From contig NC_079491.1 in the NCBI RefSeq assembly GCF_020520425.1, positions 4,947,143-5,011,142 of the forward strand: a stretch of 64,000 nt of DNA. The letters are read 5' to 3'. The notes below the pieces were generated by a model, which worked only from the letters and a program-made list of their open reading frames with translations, was not told where the DNA came from and searched no databases. How positions within the stretch are numbered: the first letter of the stretch is position 1; every line of letters starts with the position of its first letter. The DNA comes from Spinacia oleracea. Taxonomy: Eukaryota; Streptophyta; Magnoliopsida; Caryophyllales; Amaranthaceae. The translations under genes were made by a program, and so were the position numbers. Positions 41,723 through 53,761 of this stretch are shown one piece after another.

Positions 41723-42358
41723 TGTTGTTTAATAGCTACTCGTATTTATTTTCCCTTAATAGAAGAGTGACTTGTAATAATAGGTGTTAAAGCATTTCAT
41801 ATCAAATATTTAATACTCGCGTATTTTATTTTACGTGTTAGAGAAGTTAGTCGGTTATAGTATATTTGCATTTTTGTTCGTACCATTGGAGTTTAACTTT
41901 TTAAAAAAAAAGTTTTTTTCTAAAAAATCGGATCGGATTGGACTGGAATCGGAATCAAGAAATTTTTATGGATCGGATTGGGTCGGACTTGGACTCAGAT
42001 ATAGCTCAAAGTCAAAAAAATTGGAATGAATTTGGACTTGGCTAAGTCCAATCCCGTCCATCCAATTTACACCCCTAATCATATTTACAAACACATAAGT
42101 TAGACCATAAATATCTATAATTATTCATAAAAAAACACGTAGCAAAACTATAAAATGTTAACATTTTGAAAAAAAAAACATTAAGACGAATATAATTTAA
42201 CAAGATTCTACATTATTATGTTTGTAACCATGTACCTTTATGATATGGGATATCAAGTGAATACACAAGCTATGGACATAACAAACATTCGCGAAAACAT
42301 ATTCACAGAAGGCTTGAGTGAGTTTGGCCCTTATTTATTCTACTTTTAATGCGATTAT
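41723..42358 (+). repeat. Dispersed 0.64-kb repeat, copy 2
   Basis: Direct counterpart of 26,247-26,884, with scattered substitutions and small indels. Unlike copy 1 it is followed by GGAATACATACGGAGTA. Confidence 0.8.
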
Positions 42359-42789
42359 GGAATACATACGGAGTAGTACATTATAACATTAGTAAAAATT
42401 ATAAAATTGGAACGGGTGGAGTATTTCACTTACCAAATTTGTATTTCATAGTTTTAAAATTGCTCGGATTAATACTCATAAGTCGTAACAAATTCGTATT
42501 TTTAGTATTGCTCGGATTAATACTCATAAGTCGTACTCCTCCCATTTCAAAATATTCTTTATGATTGGTATTTTACACGTGATTTAACGACTACTTAATG
42601 TGCATTTAGATTTCTTTACTTTTTTTTTAGTTAAACAAGCCAAATTAAGTCTATTTAAAAATGTTTTCACTTTTATCAAAAATCTAATATTGGGAAAATT
42701 GAAAAAAAATTAATGATTAAGTTACTACAATGCATTTAATTGGTTAAAATAATACTTGATAATTTTTTTGATAGAATACTAAATCATTT

Positions 42790-43510
42790 ATGTGATACTA
42801 GGAAACACGGATACGTCGTTTGACTCGCGTGTCCCCTGTCGGACACGTATTGGACACGGATATTTCGTGGATACATGAAATAAGTGCCCGACACGCGAAA
42901 TCAAGTGTCCTGCTTTTTTTGAAATATTTGGACACAGGGACACGAAGCGGATACACGGTGGACACACTTGTTGGACACATGTTTCGATATTAGTCAAATT
43001 TTCATATTTTACTTTCTACTTTCAATTATTCAAAGGTCCAATGCGTTTTTATAAGTCCGCAAACTCATTCTCAAAGACTCAAACCCTCACATTCTCTGTT
43101 GTTGTGCTACATCTGTCAACACTTCAATATTCAGATATATAACCAAATTTCTTGTTGTTTTCGTTGTCTTAATTTGTAAACATATATTTGTTTTCTAAAT
43201 ATAAAAGGTCGATTTATGATATATGCAGTTTCGCATGTGTAATTAATCAATTATGTTACTCTAAAGAAGATGTATCTCTTTTTAAAATACAGAGGGAGCC
43301 TTTGGTGATTGCAATGGGAAAGTAAGATAAAAAAATATTGTATTAATAGTAATATAATTATTATTTTGTTTTTAATTAATGATTGTGATTCTTTTTATAT
43401 ATTACTAGTATATATTTTATTGTCCACATGTCCGTCATTTTTAAGATGACGTTTTCTCATACCTGTATCGTGTCCGTATCCGTTTTGGTACAAATCTAGA
43501 TATGATATAC
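42790..43510. repeat. Element bounded by inverted ACACGGATACG motifs
   Basis: Left GGAAACACGGATACG and right CGTGTCCGTATCCGTTTT are inverted, and the left part is rich in GGACACG/CGGATAC units in both orientations, as in hAT-type subterminal arrays. No target duplication was found, so the boundaries and class are uncertain. No coding. Confidence 0.35.
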
Positions 43511-44295
43511 TTATACATTATACAGATGGTCCAAATAAAATACACACCCGGCCCATCACCATAACGACTACAATATTTATACCTATCACTTGATAAACCT
43601 TTCCCGTCCCAGTCTACTTGCTAATAGGTCGATAGGTCATAAGTTAGAATCTAGTCATCTACCCGTTGTAATATTCGCGCCCAACAAAAAAAAAAAAAAA
43701 AACAATGATTCCGCTTGAGTATTGCTATGAGTGAGCAAAGCAAATCACAGGAGAAATCTTCTGCAATTTCGCTTCAACATATACTTCAACTACAAGCTGC
43801 TATGGAAAAAATTGTTTTATCTTGCCATAAGATTGAAAATGAAACCGTAGAATTGCTAGCTTTTTGAAATTAATCATCAAAGGATTGACTGTAAATCCAG
43901 GAAACTTAAATTAAACTTTTTTTTAGGTTGAAACTGTAATTTGATAGTGGTCACCAACTGTTCGATGAAATGTTTAGTAGAAAGTTTCACAAATTAGGAG
44001 GAGAGCTAGTTGTTTTTGTCATTTTTAAGTCATAATATGGCATTTTAAGTGATGGTAATGGTGAAATTAAGTCTTGAAATGTTCGAATTACCACCTGCAC
44101 CTATTCGACGAAGGTTATTTGGTCAAGTATGCTATGGAATTGGCCAAGGTGTGCTCAAAACAGCAAAATTGGTATATTAATTAGACTGACTATCTATATG
44201 TGGTGGTTCATTGCAAACTGTCTGTTTTAGGTTGGTACAGATTTTAGATTTCCATTTTAGGCTTCCAGAAGCCAATTTAACTCTTCATTTCACCT

Positions 44296-44421
44296 ACCAA
44301 TGATGTCTTGGCCTAGTGGTTAAGACTGAGGGCCTGTGTACAATAGGTCTCAGGTTCGAATCCCCCCGCCCCCATTTGTAATTTATATTGCCCTTGTGGC
44401 TCATTCGCACCAAAAAAAAAA
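44296..44421 (+). mobile_element. SINE with 17-bp target duplication
   Basis: 126 bp. Box A (TGGCCTAGTGGTTAAGA) and box B (GGTTCGAATCC) of a tRNA-derived head are intact, and the tail is A-rich. Flanked by AACTCTTCATTTCACCT at 44,279-44,295 and 44,422-44,438, so the ends are certain and the insertion is fairly young. Confidence 0.93.
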
Positions 44422-44527
44422 AACTCTTCATTTCACCTCAAGTACCAATGTCGGATAACACTTGGACATTGTTGACACTTGAACACACGCCCTTAATTGG
44501 CTGACACTATTAGCCAAGTCTGAGCAA

Positions 44528-44868
44528 TGATAGAAATTTGAGGACGCACGCGGAAGTTTTGATGGATCCGAATAATATAATAAAATTGTATTTTCATCAT
44601 TGATTACATTAATAAGAATTGTACAACAATATTTACTTTGGTAGAACACTTGTTTCTACCCTTCATATATTGTGGGAGCTCTCTTGATTTGCTCACTCTA
44701 AACTTATGCACATACAACCTATTTATAGTGGGTGTATCCTACTTTCTAGATTTTTCTACACTTATCTAATATTACATAATTCCACATCACATGTCCTAGA
44801 TGCTTCTAGATACACCATCACTTGATTTTTCATTACTCATGCAGATTTTTCTAGAGTAACCTCTAACA
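44528..44868 (-). mobile_element. Solo LTR fossil (same family as 31,773-32,151)
   Basis: 341 bp, TG...CA on both strands, flanked by AGCAA at 44,523-44,527 and 44,869-44,873. It matches the 3' LTR at 31.8-32.2 kb in inverted orientation over its length (AGAGGTTACTCT start, TCCGCGTACGTCCTC-like end). A solo LTR left by recombination. The intact 5-bp duplication suggests moderate age. Confidence 0.9.
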
Positions 44869-45478
44869 AGCAACATTACAATTGGATTACCAATTTTCCA
44901 TTCACCAAGCCTCACTATTGATCACTTCAAGTAGTGATACTCAATTACTCATACAGGTTCCCATGCCCCCTTCTTCATGAGGTCAGTTAACCTTTTGTAG
45001 TTAGAATTTTAATGGAGTGGACCTATTTTTCCAAATGTTTTATTAACTGTTCAGTACGGCACTTGTTACTTTACTAGGAAATTGTTATATAGCTGGTCGT
45101 GTTTGTAATTGATTTCTGCTGGACGGGAGAAGGAAGCTACATCGAATTTCATAATCTTGTGTAGAGTACTCTACTCCTGTTATTTCTCCTTTATTTTTAG
45201 GTTGAAATTTTCATGCTTTCCGTTTCTCATTTTTGGGCTTCTGACTCCGGTTCAGAGAGATGTTAATTGGCTAGTTTAGTGAATGAGATTGAGTGCAAAA
45301 TGCCATAACACCAACAGAATATGAATTAGTCCGTTCTGGCCTGTTCCCCAGGCCTGTGAATTTGAGTGCAGTCACTTAAACTGATGGTGTGAGATAACGT
45401 GTATTTAGTGTCCTTTAATTGATTAGATTGCAATCAATCATAGATATATCGGATGTTAGGAACATTTCAGATTTTGTA

Positions 45479-45852
45479 CTCCCTCCGTTCCTAAATAAGT
45501 GTCCAGTTCCCATAAATAGCGTTTCCTTATAAGTGTCCAGTTTCCATTTTTGGACATACATCTTTCCCTCTTTTCTATACACTTTTCCCACTTTTCCACA
45601 CACTTTTCCCACTTTTTCACACACTTTTCCCACTTTTCTATAAATCATTATTACTTTTTCTTACACATTCTATATTTTCTCACTTTTCAATCCCCACATC
45701 CCTTTTATTTGTACTTTTAACATTAAACAATTATCTACTTTTTCCTTTCCCCAAATAAAACATTCTCAATCATTACCTCTTACACACAATTCAGTTTTAT
45801 TAAATCCCCGCGTAAATATCAAAAGTAGACACTTATTTAGAAACGGAGGGAG
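45479..45852. mobile_element. Stowaway MITE (374 bp)
   Basis: TA on both sides, with TIRs CTCCCTCCGTTCCTAAATAA against CTCCCTCCGTTTCTAAATAA. The interior is C/T-rich with CACTTTTCCCACTTTT units. The first 13 bases of the TIR agree with the mariner element at 33,969 except for A/G at position 9. Confidence 0.95.
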
Positions 45853-46404
45853 TATTAAGGATGGTATTTGGCTGTCATAAAAGGAGGATTCATTATATCA
45901 ATTGGAGCAGTTATTAAATGAAAATCAAAACCTGGACGGCTTTTGAATGTTTGAATTTCCAAGTGGTGGCTTGAAGCAGAACTCGACATTACTGTCCTAG
46001 GTCTCCTAAGGAGTGATGACTTTGGGATTTCCTTTGTACTTGTTTTAATATTTTAAAGTGGATGGTGGAAATGTGGAATGTTCTTATTGCCTGTAAGATA
46101 TATGCTTCGTATTAGATTAACATTTTGTTCTGTATTTGATACTTGTATGAAGTCACATATACCAATTCATAATATTTGGTACATTCAGGTACTTTGGCTA
46201 AGGGAAGTGAAACAGGAATATGCTAGTTTTATGGAGAAGGTGAAGCGAGTTTACCTTGATAGTTGATAATCTCTCACCCCAGGTTACTGATGCAGTCATC
46301 AAGACTCATTTGAGCAATATGGTACCGCGACCAAAGTTCAACACTTGTATCCCCGTTTGTTTAATTTACTTATTAAAATATGTATCCCAACTCCACTTGT
46401 GTTA

Positions 46405-46720
46405 CTCCCTCCGTCCCGGAATACTCGCAACGATTTGACTTTTTGCATTATTCACATAATTCTTAGTTGCTGACATTTTATTTTTTTCATCTAGTTTCTT
46501 TATACTCCCTCCGTATTTATTTAAGGATTACACCTGACTTTTACGGCCGTATTTATTTAAGAGATACACTTGTATCCCCATTTGTTTAATTTACTTATTA
46601 AAATATGTACCCCAACCCCACTTGTGTTACTCCCTCCGTCCCGAAATACTCGCAACGGTTTGACTTTTTGCATTATTCACATAATTCACTTTGACCCTAT
46701 TTTATTTATAGTATATGAAA
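46405..46720. repeat. Broken and repeated Stowaway-like ends
   Basis: CTCCCTCCGTCCCG(G/A)AATACTCGCAACG occurs at about 46,407 and 46,630, each followed by the same TTTGACTTTTTGCATTATTC phrase. CTCCCTCCGTATTTATTTAAG lies between at 46,505. Probably a nested insertion that duplicated part of the surrounding element. Confidence 0.6.
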
Positions 46721-48420
46721 ACAAGTGTTTATCTTTGAGTATAAATGTTGTTGCTTGAAGCATCTTGTAGAACATGCCATGTTGATTTTGTCTATAAGAT
46801 ACAAATGGGCATTGAGTTTATAGTTTTTGCTACAGTATCTTCAGGTGAATCATGTTTATTGCATGCATTTATTTAGGATCCTGCATTCTAGCTTTGTGTT
46901 GAAATCAAAATACTTTCTTATTCATTGACATGTGGTCATATTTTTATCCTTTCAGTTCACTCTTGATGTATTGCATTAAGGTGGACAGATAACAAGGTAT
47001 CTATTGTGCTAGGATCGTGCATTCTAGCTTTGTGTTGATGTTTGATGGCAATTGGGCGGAGAGCTATGCAGGGGCGGATTTAGGGGTACAAGGGGTACAC
47101 TTGCCCCTCCCCCATTCCCCGAGGAAAAAAAACAAAGTTGATATAACCAAGGTATATTAGTATTGTATGAAATATCATTTCTATAGTTGCATTAAGTTTT
47201 TAAAGTTGTCTTGAAAAAGAGGGTATACTGGAGTTGACTTTAGAATCTTCAGGAAATAAAATCAGTCAAATGTTTATTTTAGGACAATTATAGTCGGTTG
47301 TCTAGAATCCTTTTGTTCTGGTGCACAATTATGGACATGTTATTAATAGACGAAATACAGAGTCAAGTGCACATCATTTGTCTTGCTCCATGGACGTCAA
47401 AATTCCTTAATTATACATCTTGCTTGTACAAAAGTAGTGATTGAATTACCTGTAATTGTTATGCTTGCCTTTGATGTGTTAGTCATCGAGACAATGCAAC
47501 ATGGCTCATGTGAATTCATATTAGATTGATGGCCAAGTTTGTTGTCCTGGTGTCTTGGTACCTTGAAGTGTTGCATGCTACTTGATAGGACCCTAGTAGT
47601 ATATCAACTACCCACAAGGATCACCTCCAAGACAATCAACCAAACAATACAACTCCAATACACCACAAATAATCCACCAAACAAATAACCTAACAATCAA
47701 CCAATAATGGACAACAACAATAATCAAATGCGGAAGAACAAAATGCAATCAACAACGCACTAATTATACGTGGAAAACCCCTTCGGTGTGAAGAGTAAAA
47801 ACCACGGGACTTATGAGGAGTCCACCCTTGTCACCTATCCATCACTCTCTCTCTCCTTTTTTAGTGTGTGTTTTGATCTGATTTTCTTATTCAGCTAACC
47901 TAACTCCCTTTAGGTCATAACTAAACATCAAAACACTCAAAGACTTCTAAGTTCTAACATAAGTCAACCCATTTAGCCCCAAGTGGACTAAAAACATAAC
48001 CCAACATTTTGGGCTCAGAAACCCAAGATAAATTACTTACTTGTGCAACAAGTGGGCTGGACCCACAACACTACTCACCTTTGTTCTGTTTTTTCTTTTG
48101 TTACCTTGTAGATACTCACCTTTGTTCTGTTCTTGACTTCTTTCTGCTCGTATTGTTATGTAACTAGCTGCTTTATTGTTAATATAGACATCAGTTTTCA
48201 TCACTTCTTGAGTATCCTCTGCTTTAGTACAGAGTTTGAAACCAATTTGCGTTCTCTTAGTAATTTGAAACTGTGCACCCCTGGAAGTCGGGGGCAGAAA
48301 GTAACAAATACTTATTTTTTGGTGAAATAATATGCATATATTAAAATTAAGCTTTAGTATATACCTTCTTACAAAAGATAAACGTCTATGCAATACAATA
48401 GGGAGAAGCGAAATTTTCCT
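46721..48420. other. Intergenic with repeat debris
   Basis: 47,150-47,340 resembles the LTR-like repeat at 19,275. 47,560-48,060 contains GTGGAAAACCCCTTCGGTGT and AAAAACCACGGGAC phrases like those near 27,370-27,410 and is probably LTR-element derived. No gene. Confidence 0.4.
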
Positions 48421-48422
48421 AG

Positions 48423-50734
48423 TTACATTAATTTCTTTTTCTCTGATTTCTTCAAGAAAATTAAACATAACGCCAACAAAATCAAAAGCACGAGACTTAG
48501 ATTTATTGGCCTCGTGAATTCTTCGACCACTTCTTCGACCACCAAGTTGGCGGTTGCGACGATTCCATCTTGATAGACTATGAAGACTACCAAGACTATC
48601 AAGACTCCGGCAAGTACGCTGGAGAGAAGTAACTCAAATAAACAGATCATACGAACAGTAACAGTTTTAAACAAGGAGGATATTTCTTTATATTCTAGAC
48701 TGTATCTCTTTTTAATTTCGTCCAGGAAGATGATAATGATTCCACCAATGCACAGTTGAACAACTTTAAGAATTGCATTGCCAACACCCAGCTCGTCAAC
48801 ACTTCCATACACCCCACAAAGAACACATGCTACAGCCATACTAATAGCTATCAGAGTTCCCAACAACTTCTGTGCACGATTCCTAATCAAGATATTAAAA
48901 CAAACCAGAGTCGTTATAGATTCAAATTCAGATTCATAAATAGAAATAGTATAGGATACAAAACCAAATATAGCGTAGTTGATCAATATGCTACCACAAT
49001 ACCACAATAATGTTCTAATTTCTACTTTTCAAGTTTGATTATGCACATTTTATATCCGTTATATATCTCTAATTTTAGTGTTTTAGATTAGTAAAAAAAT
49101 ATACTCCGTCCCACTATTTTTTTTTGTCTCCACATCCCCTCTCATTCAATTAAAAAAAATACCCCACTAACTCCTATCACATTGAGATGTAATGAGTAAT
49201 TTGGGACGGATGGAGTATTAAATACTCATTGAGATGAATCACTTGTACCCCCACTAACTCCTGTCACATTGAAATGTAACGATTAATTTGGGACGGATGG
49301 AGTATTAAATACTCATTGAGATGAATCACCCTCACAAGAATATGTTTTTTTTCAAAAATATGTTTTTTCCTTAGGTATTGGAAATATTTTAGAATGTTTT
49401 TTCAATTGTAAATAGTGTCAAAATTCTAAATTTTATCATCGTATAGTAATGAGTAGGGATGCTAATGAGCCGAGTCGAGCTCGAGTTTGGCTAAGCTCGA
49501 CTCGAACTCGAAAACTCATAGTCAAACTCGACTCGACTCGAAAACTCGCGAGCTTAAAATTTTCAAACTCGACTCAAACTCGAAAACTAAACCCGAGCTC
49601 GAACTCGACTCGAAATCGGCTCGAAATCAGCTCGAAAACTCAAAGCCGAGCTCAAAAACTAAACTCAGCTTGAACTCGACTCGAAGTCGGCTCAAAAACA
49701 CAAGCACTCGAGCTAAAACTCGACTCGTAATCAACTTGAAAACCCAAAATTGAGCTTAAATTCAACTTAAATCAAATTTAAATCTTATAAAAAGTAAGTT
49801 TATACCCCAAATCAATATATCCATTAGTCCAAATGAAAGCCCAATGGAATTGATTTGTACACTTTCATACTCAAAGAGTAATACTTATAACCCTTTTTCC
49901 CTTTCCTCCCTCACTTATTTACCAATGTGGGACAAAGTTAAAATAACATTTTCTTCTTTCCCCCTCACTTATTTACCCATGTGGGACAAAATGAATATAC
50001 TTATTTCCTTCTTTCCTCCCTTATTTATGTACCAACGTTGGAGTAACGGTAGAATGAAGACATTTTGACTGCCAAATAGTGTAATCCATATGGACGAATT
50101 AGATTTTTTTTTTGTCCTTAATAACTTATTCATCCATTTTAGGAAGAAAAAAAATATTTTTATTAAAGAATTAAAAAACATAAAATGATGAATAAAAATG
50201 ATAAAATAAAACATTTATATTTTTATAACAGTTTTTATTATGTATATATAATTCGAGCTTCTCGAGCTATTCGAGTCGAGTATCAAGTTGCTCGACTCGA
50301 CTCGTTAAATTTTCGAGTCGATCTCGAGCTCGAGTCGAGCCGATTCGAGTCGAGTTTTGACCGAGCTTTGACTGAGTCGGGTTCGAGTAGCTCGCGAGTT
50401 CGGGGAGCTCATAAGCACCCCTAGTAATGAGACGCATGGAGTATTTCACTTACCAAAGTGCACGGTCCTCTTCGACGTTTTGGTCAAGTTGAAGAATTTT
50501 AAACCAAACCAATAGTTCCATCACCAACATAGACATGATAACGGGGAAGAAGAAAATGAAAGTTATGCTGACACTGGTGGGGAGAATGCAGCTCAACCCA
50601 ATTACTACTCTCAACCCAATTTCTACTAACAAAAGTAACCACCCAATAACAGAGTGGATAAACTTTATCCAAAAGGGCGCCTTCTTATCTGCCTTTTGTA
50701 CCTCATCAACAAACGGTCGCGCCAAATCTCCCAT
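48423..50734 (-). CDS. Small multi-pass membrane protein A, unknown family
   Basis: Two coding exons. Exon 2 (50,734-50,454) reads MGDLARPFVDEVQKADKKAP then FWIKFIHSVIGWLLLLVEIG and ends at a GTAAGTG donor in phase 2. Exon 3 (48,990-48,423) follows a TATTGTGGTAG acceptor and reads ILINYAIFGFVSYTISIYES, later VYGSVDELGVGNAILKVVQL and a basic end LKKSEKKKLM. The joined product is 282 residues with about seven or eight hydrophobic stretches. An untranslated first exon ends at 51,483. The 1.46-kb intron contains a Stowaway and a 970-bp hAT element. A sister gene lies 10 kb downstream on the same strand and a fragment at 7.7 kb. I do not recognise the family. The terminal KKSEKKKLM could be an ER-retrieval-like lysine tail, which is speculative. 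Confidence 0.8.
49104..49215. mobile_element. Stowaway MITE in the intron of gene A
   Basis: 112 bp between TA dinucleotides, ends CTCCGTCCCACT and TTTGGGACGGATGGAG. A partial second copy of its right half (CACATTGAAATGTAACGATT..GGATGGAGTA) follows directly to about 49,300. Confidence 0.8.
49454..50423. mobile_element. hAT element in the intron of gene A, 8-bp target duplication
   Basis: 970 bp, ends TAGGGATGCTAATGAGC and GCTCATAAGCACCCCTA, flanked by GTAATGAG at 49,446-49,453 and 50,424-50,431. Both subterminal regions are crowded with CTCGACTCGAACTCG motifs. No transposase. Absent from the equivalent intron of gene B. Confidence 0.93.
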
Positions 50735-51482
50735 TCTGAAAACTTGTCAACCAAATATATCATTAGTGTAATTAATTAAATTGGTCCAACAAATCAGAGT
50801 TCTTACAATCGAGAAATTTCAAAACCATTCTCTTGATTGACATATTTAGTGGCATTCTCGTAGTTACAATGAACACCTATACAATCTAGAAATTGCAAAT
50901 TTGAGATGTACAACATATTTGATATTTAAAAAAATAAAAATAAAAGAAAATAATTTTAATATAAAAGTATATGTAGATTGTTTTTTTTGACAATTTATTT
51001 ATGAAAATACCCTTAATATATTTACTCGCCAATCAAGGAGATTGGGTGGGCGGAGCTCCTTACAACCTACCAAAACAATTTCCACGTAATATACGGAGTT
51101 ACTCGTAAATTTTCAAGGAAGATAAAAAAAAAAAAAAAAAAAAAAAAAAATGTGTATATTCTTCCTACAAATCTCACGAATTGTAATTTAGTTTCTATCT
51201 AAGATACCAAAAGAAGAACTAATTAATACTTCCAAAATTTGTTCATTCATGAAACGTATTATATCTGTTCATACTCGTATAAAATTTAGATAATTTGTTC
51301 ATTCATGAAACGTATTATATATTTTTAAGGTAATTTTTTACTTCATAATGCATATTTAATTTTTAAATATACAATTTTATACCTAATTCCGTCCATGGGT
51401 TTGACTATAAAAATCAACCGATAACAAAGATCGATAAACAATTTAAATCAAGAACTACACATCAAATCAAATAGAGGCATAC

Positions 51483-51600
51483 CTGGGAGGCTGGGAAAGT
51501 GAAATTAAAACTGGTAGTAGAGAGAGAAAGCTAGAGCGAGAAACTCAGAGATTGACGAGGAGATGACGGGAAGGGTTAGACTGTGAGAGGAGTTGGGGTA
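51483..51600 (-). other. Untranslated first exon of gene A
   Basis: The minus-strand leader is C/T-rich (TTCTCGCTCTAGCTTTCTCT) and ends CCCAG|GTATGCC. The same leader precedes gene B at 61,068. A TTTTCAG acceptor just before the ATG at 50,734 completes the intron. The 5' limit is approximate. Confidence 0.65.
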
Positions 51601-52685
51601 AATAGAAGTATTACGGAGTATATGTAAGTATTCTACTGTCGTTCGGATTAAGATATACGACTATACGAGGAGTATCAAAAAAACAAAAAAACTAAAAGGT
51701 GAGGTTATTTTAGTAAATCCCCTCTTGGTGTTCCTCTTAGATTACTAAAATACCCCCACACTTATAAAATAAAGAATATATTGACAACATAATCAATAGG
51801 AAAAGCCCAAAAAAAAGTTGTCTTGTTTTTTTACGGTCAAATACTCGATCTTAAGACCCTAATGGAGATGATGACGAAAAAATATCATATCCTTTGTCTT
51901 GTTTTGACTTGTTCATATATTTACTTCTTTGATTGTATAATCAATATCCTTTGCATCTAGGTGAATTTCAACATCTAACACCCAATACAAATAATTCTTT
52001 CCAGTAATATTAAAGGCCGCAAAATCAAGTTTTAAGATTCGACATAATTCACTATACAAAATATTACAAATTAGGAATTATCTACAACAATAAATTAATT
52101 AAAAAAACCTTGTGTTTACCCAGATAATACAATAGACCGTAAAATACTTGACCAGTTAAACAAAACAAACACAATAAGAGAATCAATTGCAATATACATT
52201 GCGCATATAATAGTTGTAGCATAATACAATTGCCACAATAAGAGATTAATTAAATGACCGACTATACAATTGCGGCAATATATGTTTGTGTAATTGTGTT
52301 TGTGTTGGACAATTGCGACGACAATATTCACCAACTCCCCAAAAATAAGTCACAACGCAATTAAATCGTATTAACTTGAAGGAATTGGAAGAATTTTGTT
52401 TATAAATAATCAGATCGAGCAATAAAAAAAATAGTCGCCAAATAAACCTGGACCGCATGTTCCCGTTAACTCAGTCGACTGGGGTTTGGTGTTGATAACG
52501 TGTTGTGAAATATAGAGAAAAGAGAAGAGAATTTGGGAAAGAACAACTGTGTATTTTATTCCATGAACAATGGGGTATATACACGTACAATAGAATAGGT
52601 TCGCTTGGGGAACAATAAACCCTAAGATTTAGAATATTCCGGAAATATACTAGGGATATAATGGGCATCCACCCAATATTTCATA
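51601..52685. other. Promoter side of gene A and intergenic
   Basis: No further gene. The phrase ATAATGGGCATCCACCC at about 52,657 recurs at 59,089 downstream of gene B. Confidence 0.35.
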
Positions 52686-52695
52686 ACAATTTTAA

Positions 52696-52855
52696 TCTTT
52701 TTTTTGGTGTACCACCCGGTTCACCCTTAGGGATAATCCGGATTCGGAGCGAGTTCTGAGTAGATAGGTTCCAGTCCCTCACAATTGTTGTTGCGGGAGA
52801 TCGAACACGGGGTCCTCCCTACCAAGTCAGTCTCAATCATCACTGAATCAACATG
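52696..52855 (-). mobile_element. SINE, minus strand
   Basis: On the minus strand a tRNA-like head with box B GTGTTCGATCTCC is followed by a body (ACTCAGAACTCGCTCCGAAT, GTGAACCGGGTGGTACACC) and an A-run. A possible short duplication (ACAATTTTAA/ACCATTTTAA) flanks it with one mismatch. Confidence 0.65.
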
Positions 52856-53025
52856 AAATTCTTACCATTTTAACTAATTAGTTTATATGCGTTCGGCTCT
52901 ATCTAACTTATATGTTTAATCGCATTTATATTATATTTTTTTACATGTTATTCCAGGTTTAAATGTGATAACACAATATATTTCTTATATTCGCACGCAT
53001 ATCGTGCATATAAGATTAGTATCTG

Positions 53026-53290
53026 CTTCCTCCATTTTTTTATTATTGCACCATCTACATTGGACACAAGAATTAAGAAATGAGGTAAAAGGTGATAGAT
53101 TGACAAAAATACCAATGTGACTTAGTACAAGTTTTGATGTAAAGAACAAGTGGGGTTTGCTCTCCACCACACATATAAGGATAGGAAATGTCATTTCAAG
53201 GGGTAAACTTACTAAAAAAGGAAATGGTGCAATTAATATTCAACTTCTGAAAAAGAAAAATGGTGCAATAATAAAAAAAAATGGAGGAAG
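53026..53290. mobile_element. Stowaway-like MITE (265 bp)
   Basis: Inverted ends CTTCCTCCATTTTTTTATTA then TTGCACCAT; the right end is the complement, followed by TA. It sits exactly between a Helitron-like 3' hairpin (GCACG-CATAT-CGTGC near 52,993) and a Helitron 5'-type palindrome. Confidence 0.75.
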
Positions 53291-53296
53291 TATATA

Positions 53297-53369
53297 ATAC
53301 TAAAAGAGAGGAAATCAATGTGGTGATGACAAGTGTCACTCATTGATTGGCCTCTCTTTTAATATAGAT
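53297..53369. repeat. Helitron 5'-type palindrome, copy 1
   Basis: Arms TACTAAAAGAGAGGAAATCA and TGATTGGCCTCTCTTTTAAT form a hairpin around TGGTGATGACAAGTGTCA. Copies lie at about 53,785-53,850 and 55,002-55,070. On the minus strand the end reads TCTATATTAAAAGAGAGG, a Helitron 5' terminus. Confidence 0.7.
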
Positions 53370-53761
53370 CATTAAATTTAATAAAAAAATTAAAGCAACA
53401 AAATTTTCAAATACCAATAATATAATGTAATTTGTGATTAACTTCCCAAAAATAGGGCTGAGATTTACATAAAAAAAATATATATAATTTGTAAATTGAT
53501 TGTGTAATTATTTTGTTAACTTTAAGATTCAGTTATATACATGGAGAATATCTGATAAACCACATTTTCTATAGTTTGGTAACAAATCTAAGATTATCTT
53601 TTTTATAAAACTTTAATCCATTATAAAAATTTAAGCGTATACATAATTAGAAAAAAGAGTGTATACAAATCTTCATATAGTACTCTATACGGAGTACTAT
53701 TTTAACAACTAAATTCGATAAGTATAACCGCAATTGATCGTACTATTTTATACGCAATATA

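Larger units (their letters stand above)
43727..46330 (+). pseudogene. Decayed partial gene for an RRM-type RNA-binding protein
   Basis: Three exon-like pieces in order. (1) 43,727-43,867 reads MSEQSKSQEKSSAISLQHIL then QLQAAMEKIVLSCHKIENE. (2) About 44,076-44,171 reads EMFELPPAPIRRRLFGQVCY then GIGQGVLKTAKL, ending in a phase-0 GT donor. (3) 46,189-46,330, after TACATTCAG, reads VLWLREVKQEYASFMEKVKR then VYLD. It continues NLSPQVTDAVIKTHLSNM after a 7-base insertion (AGTTGAT) that shifts the frame. VYLDNLSPQVTDAVIK has the form of the first strand and helix of an RRM. The rest of the RRM and the C-terminus are missing. Introns hold a SINE, a solo LTR and a Stowaway. A non-functional host gene copy. 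Confidence 0.55.

Noticed and set aside
49449-49753. Arg/Lys/Ser-rich frames at 49.5 kb
   Set aside because: Produced by the CTCGACTCGAACTCG subterminal repeats of the intronic hAT element.
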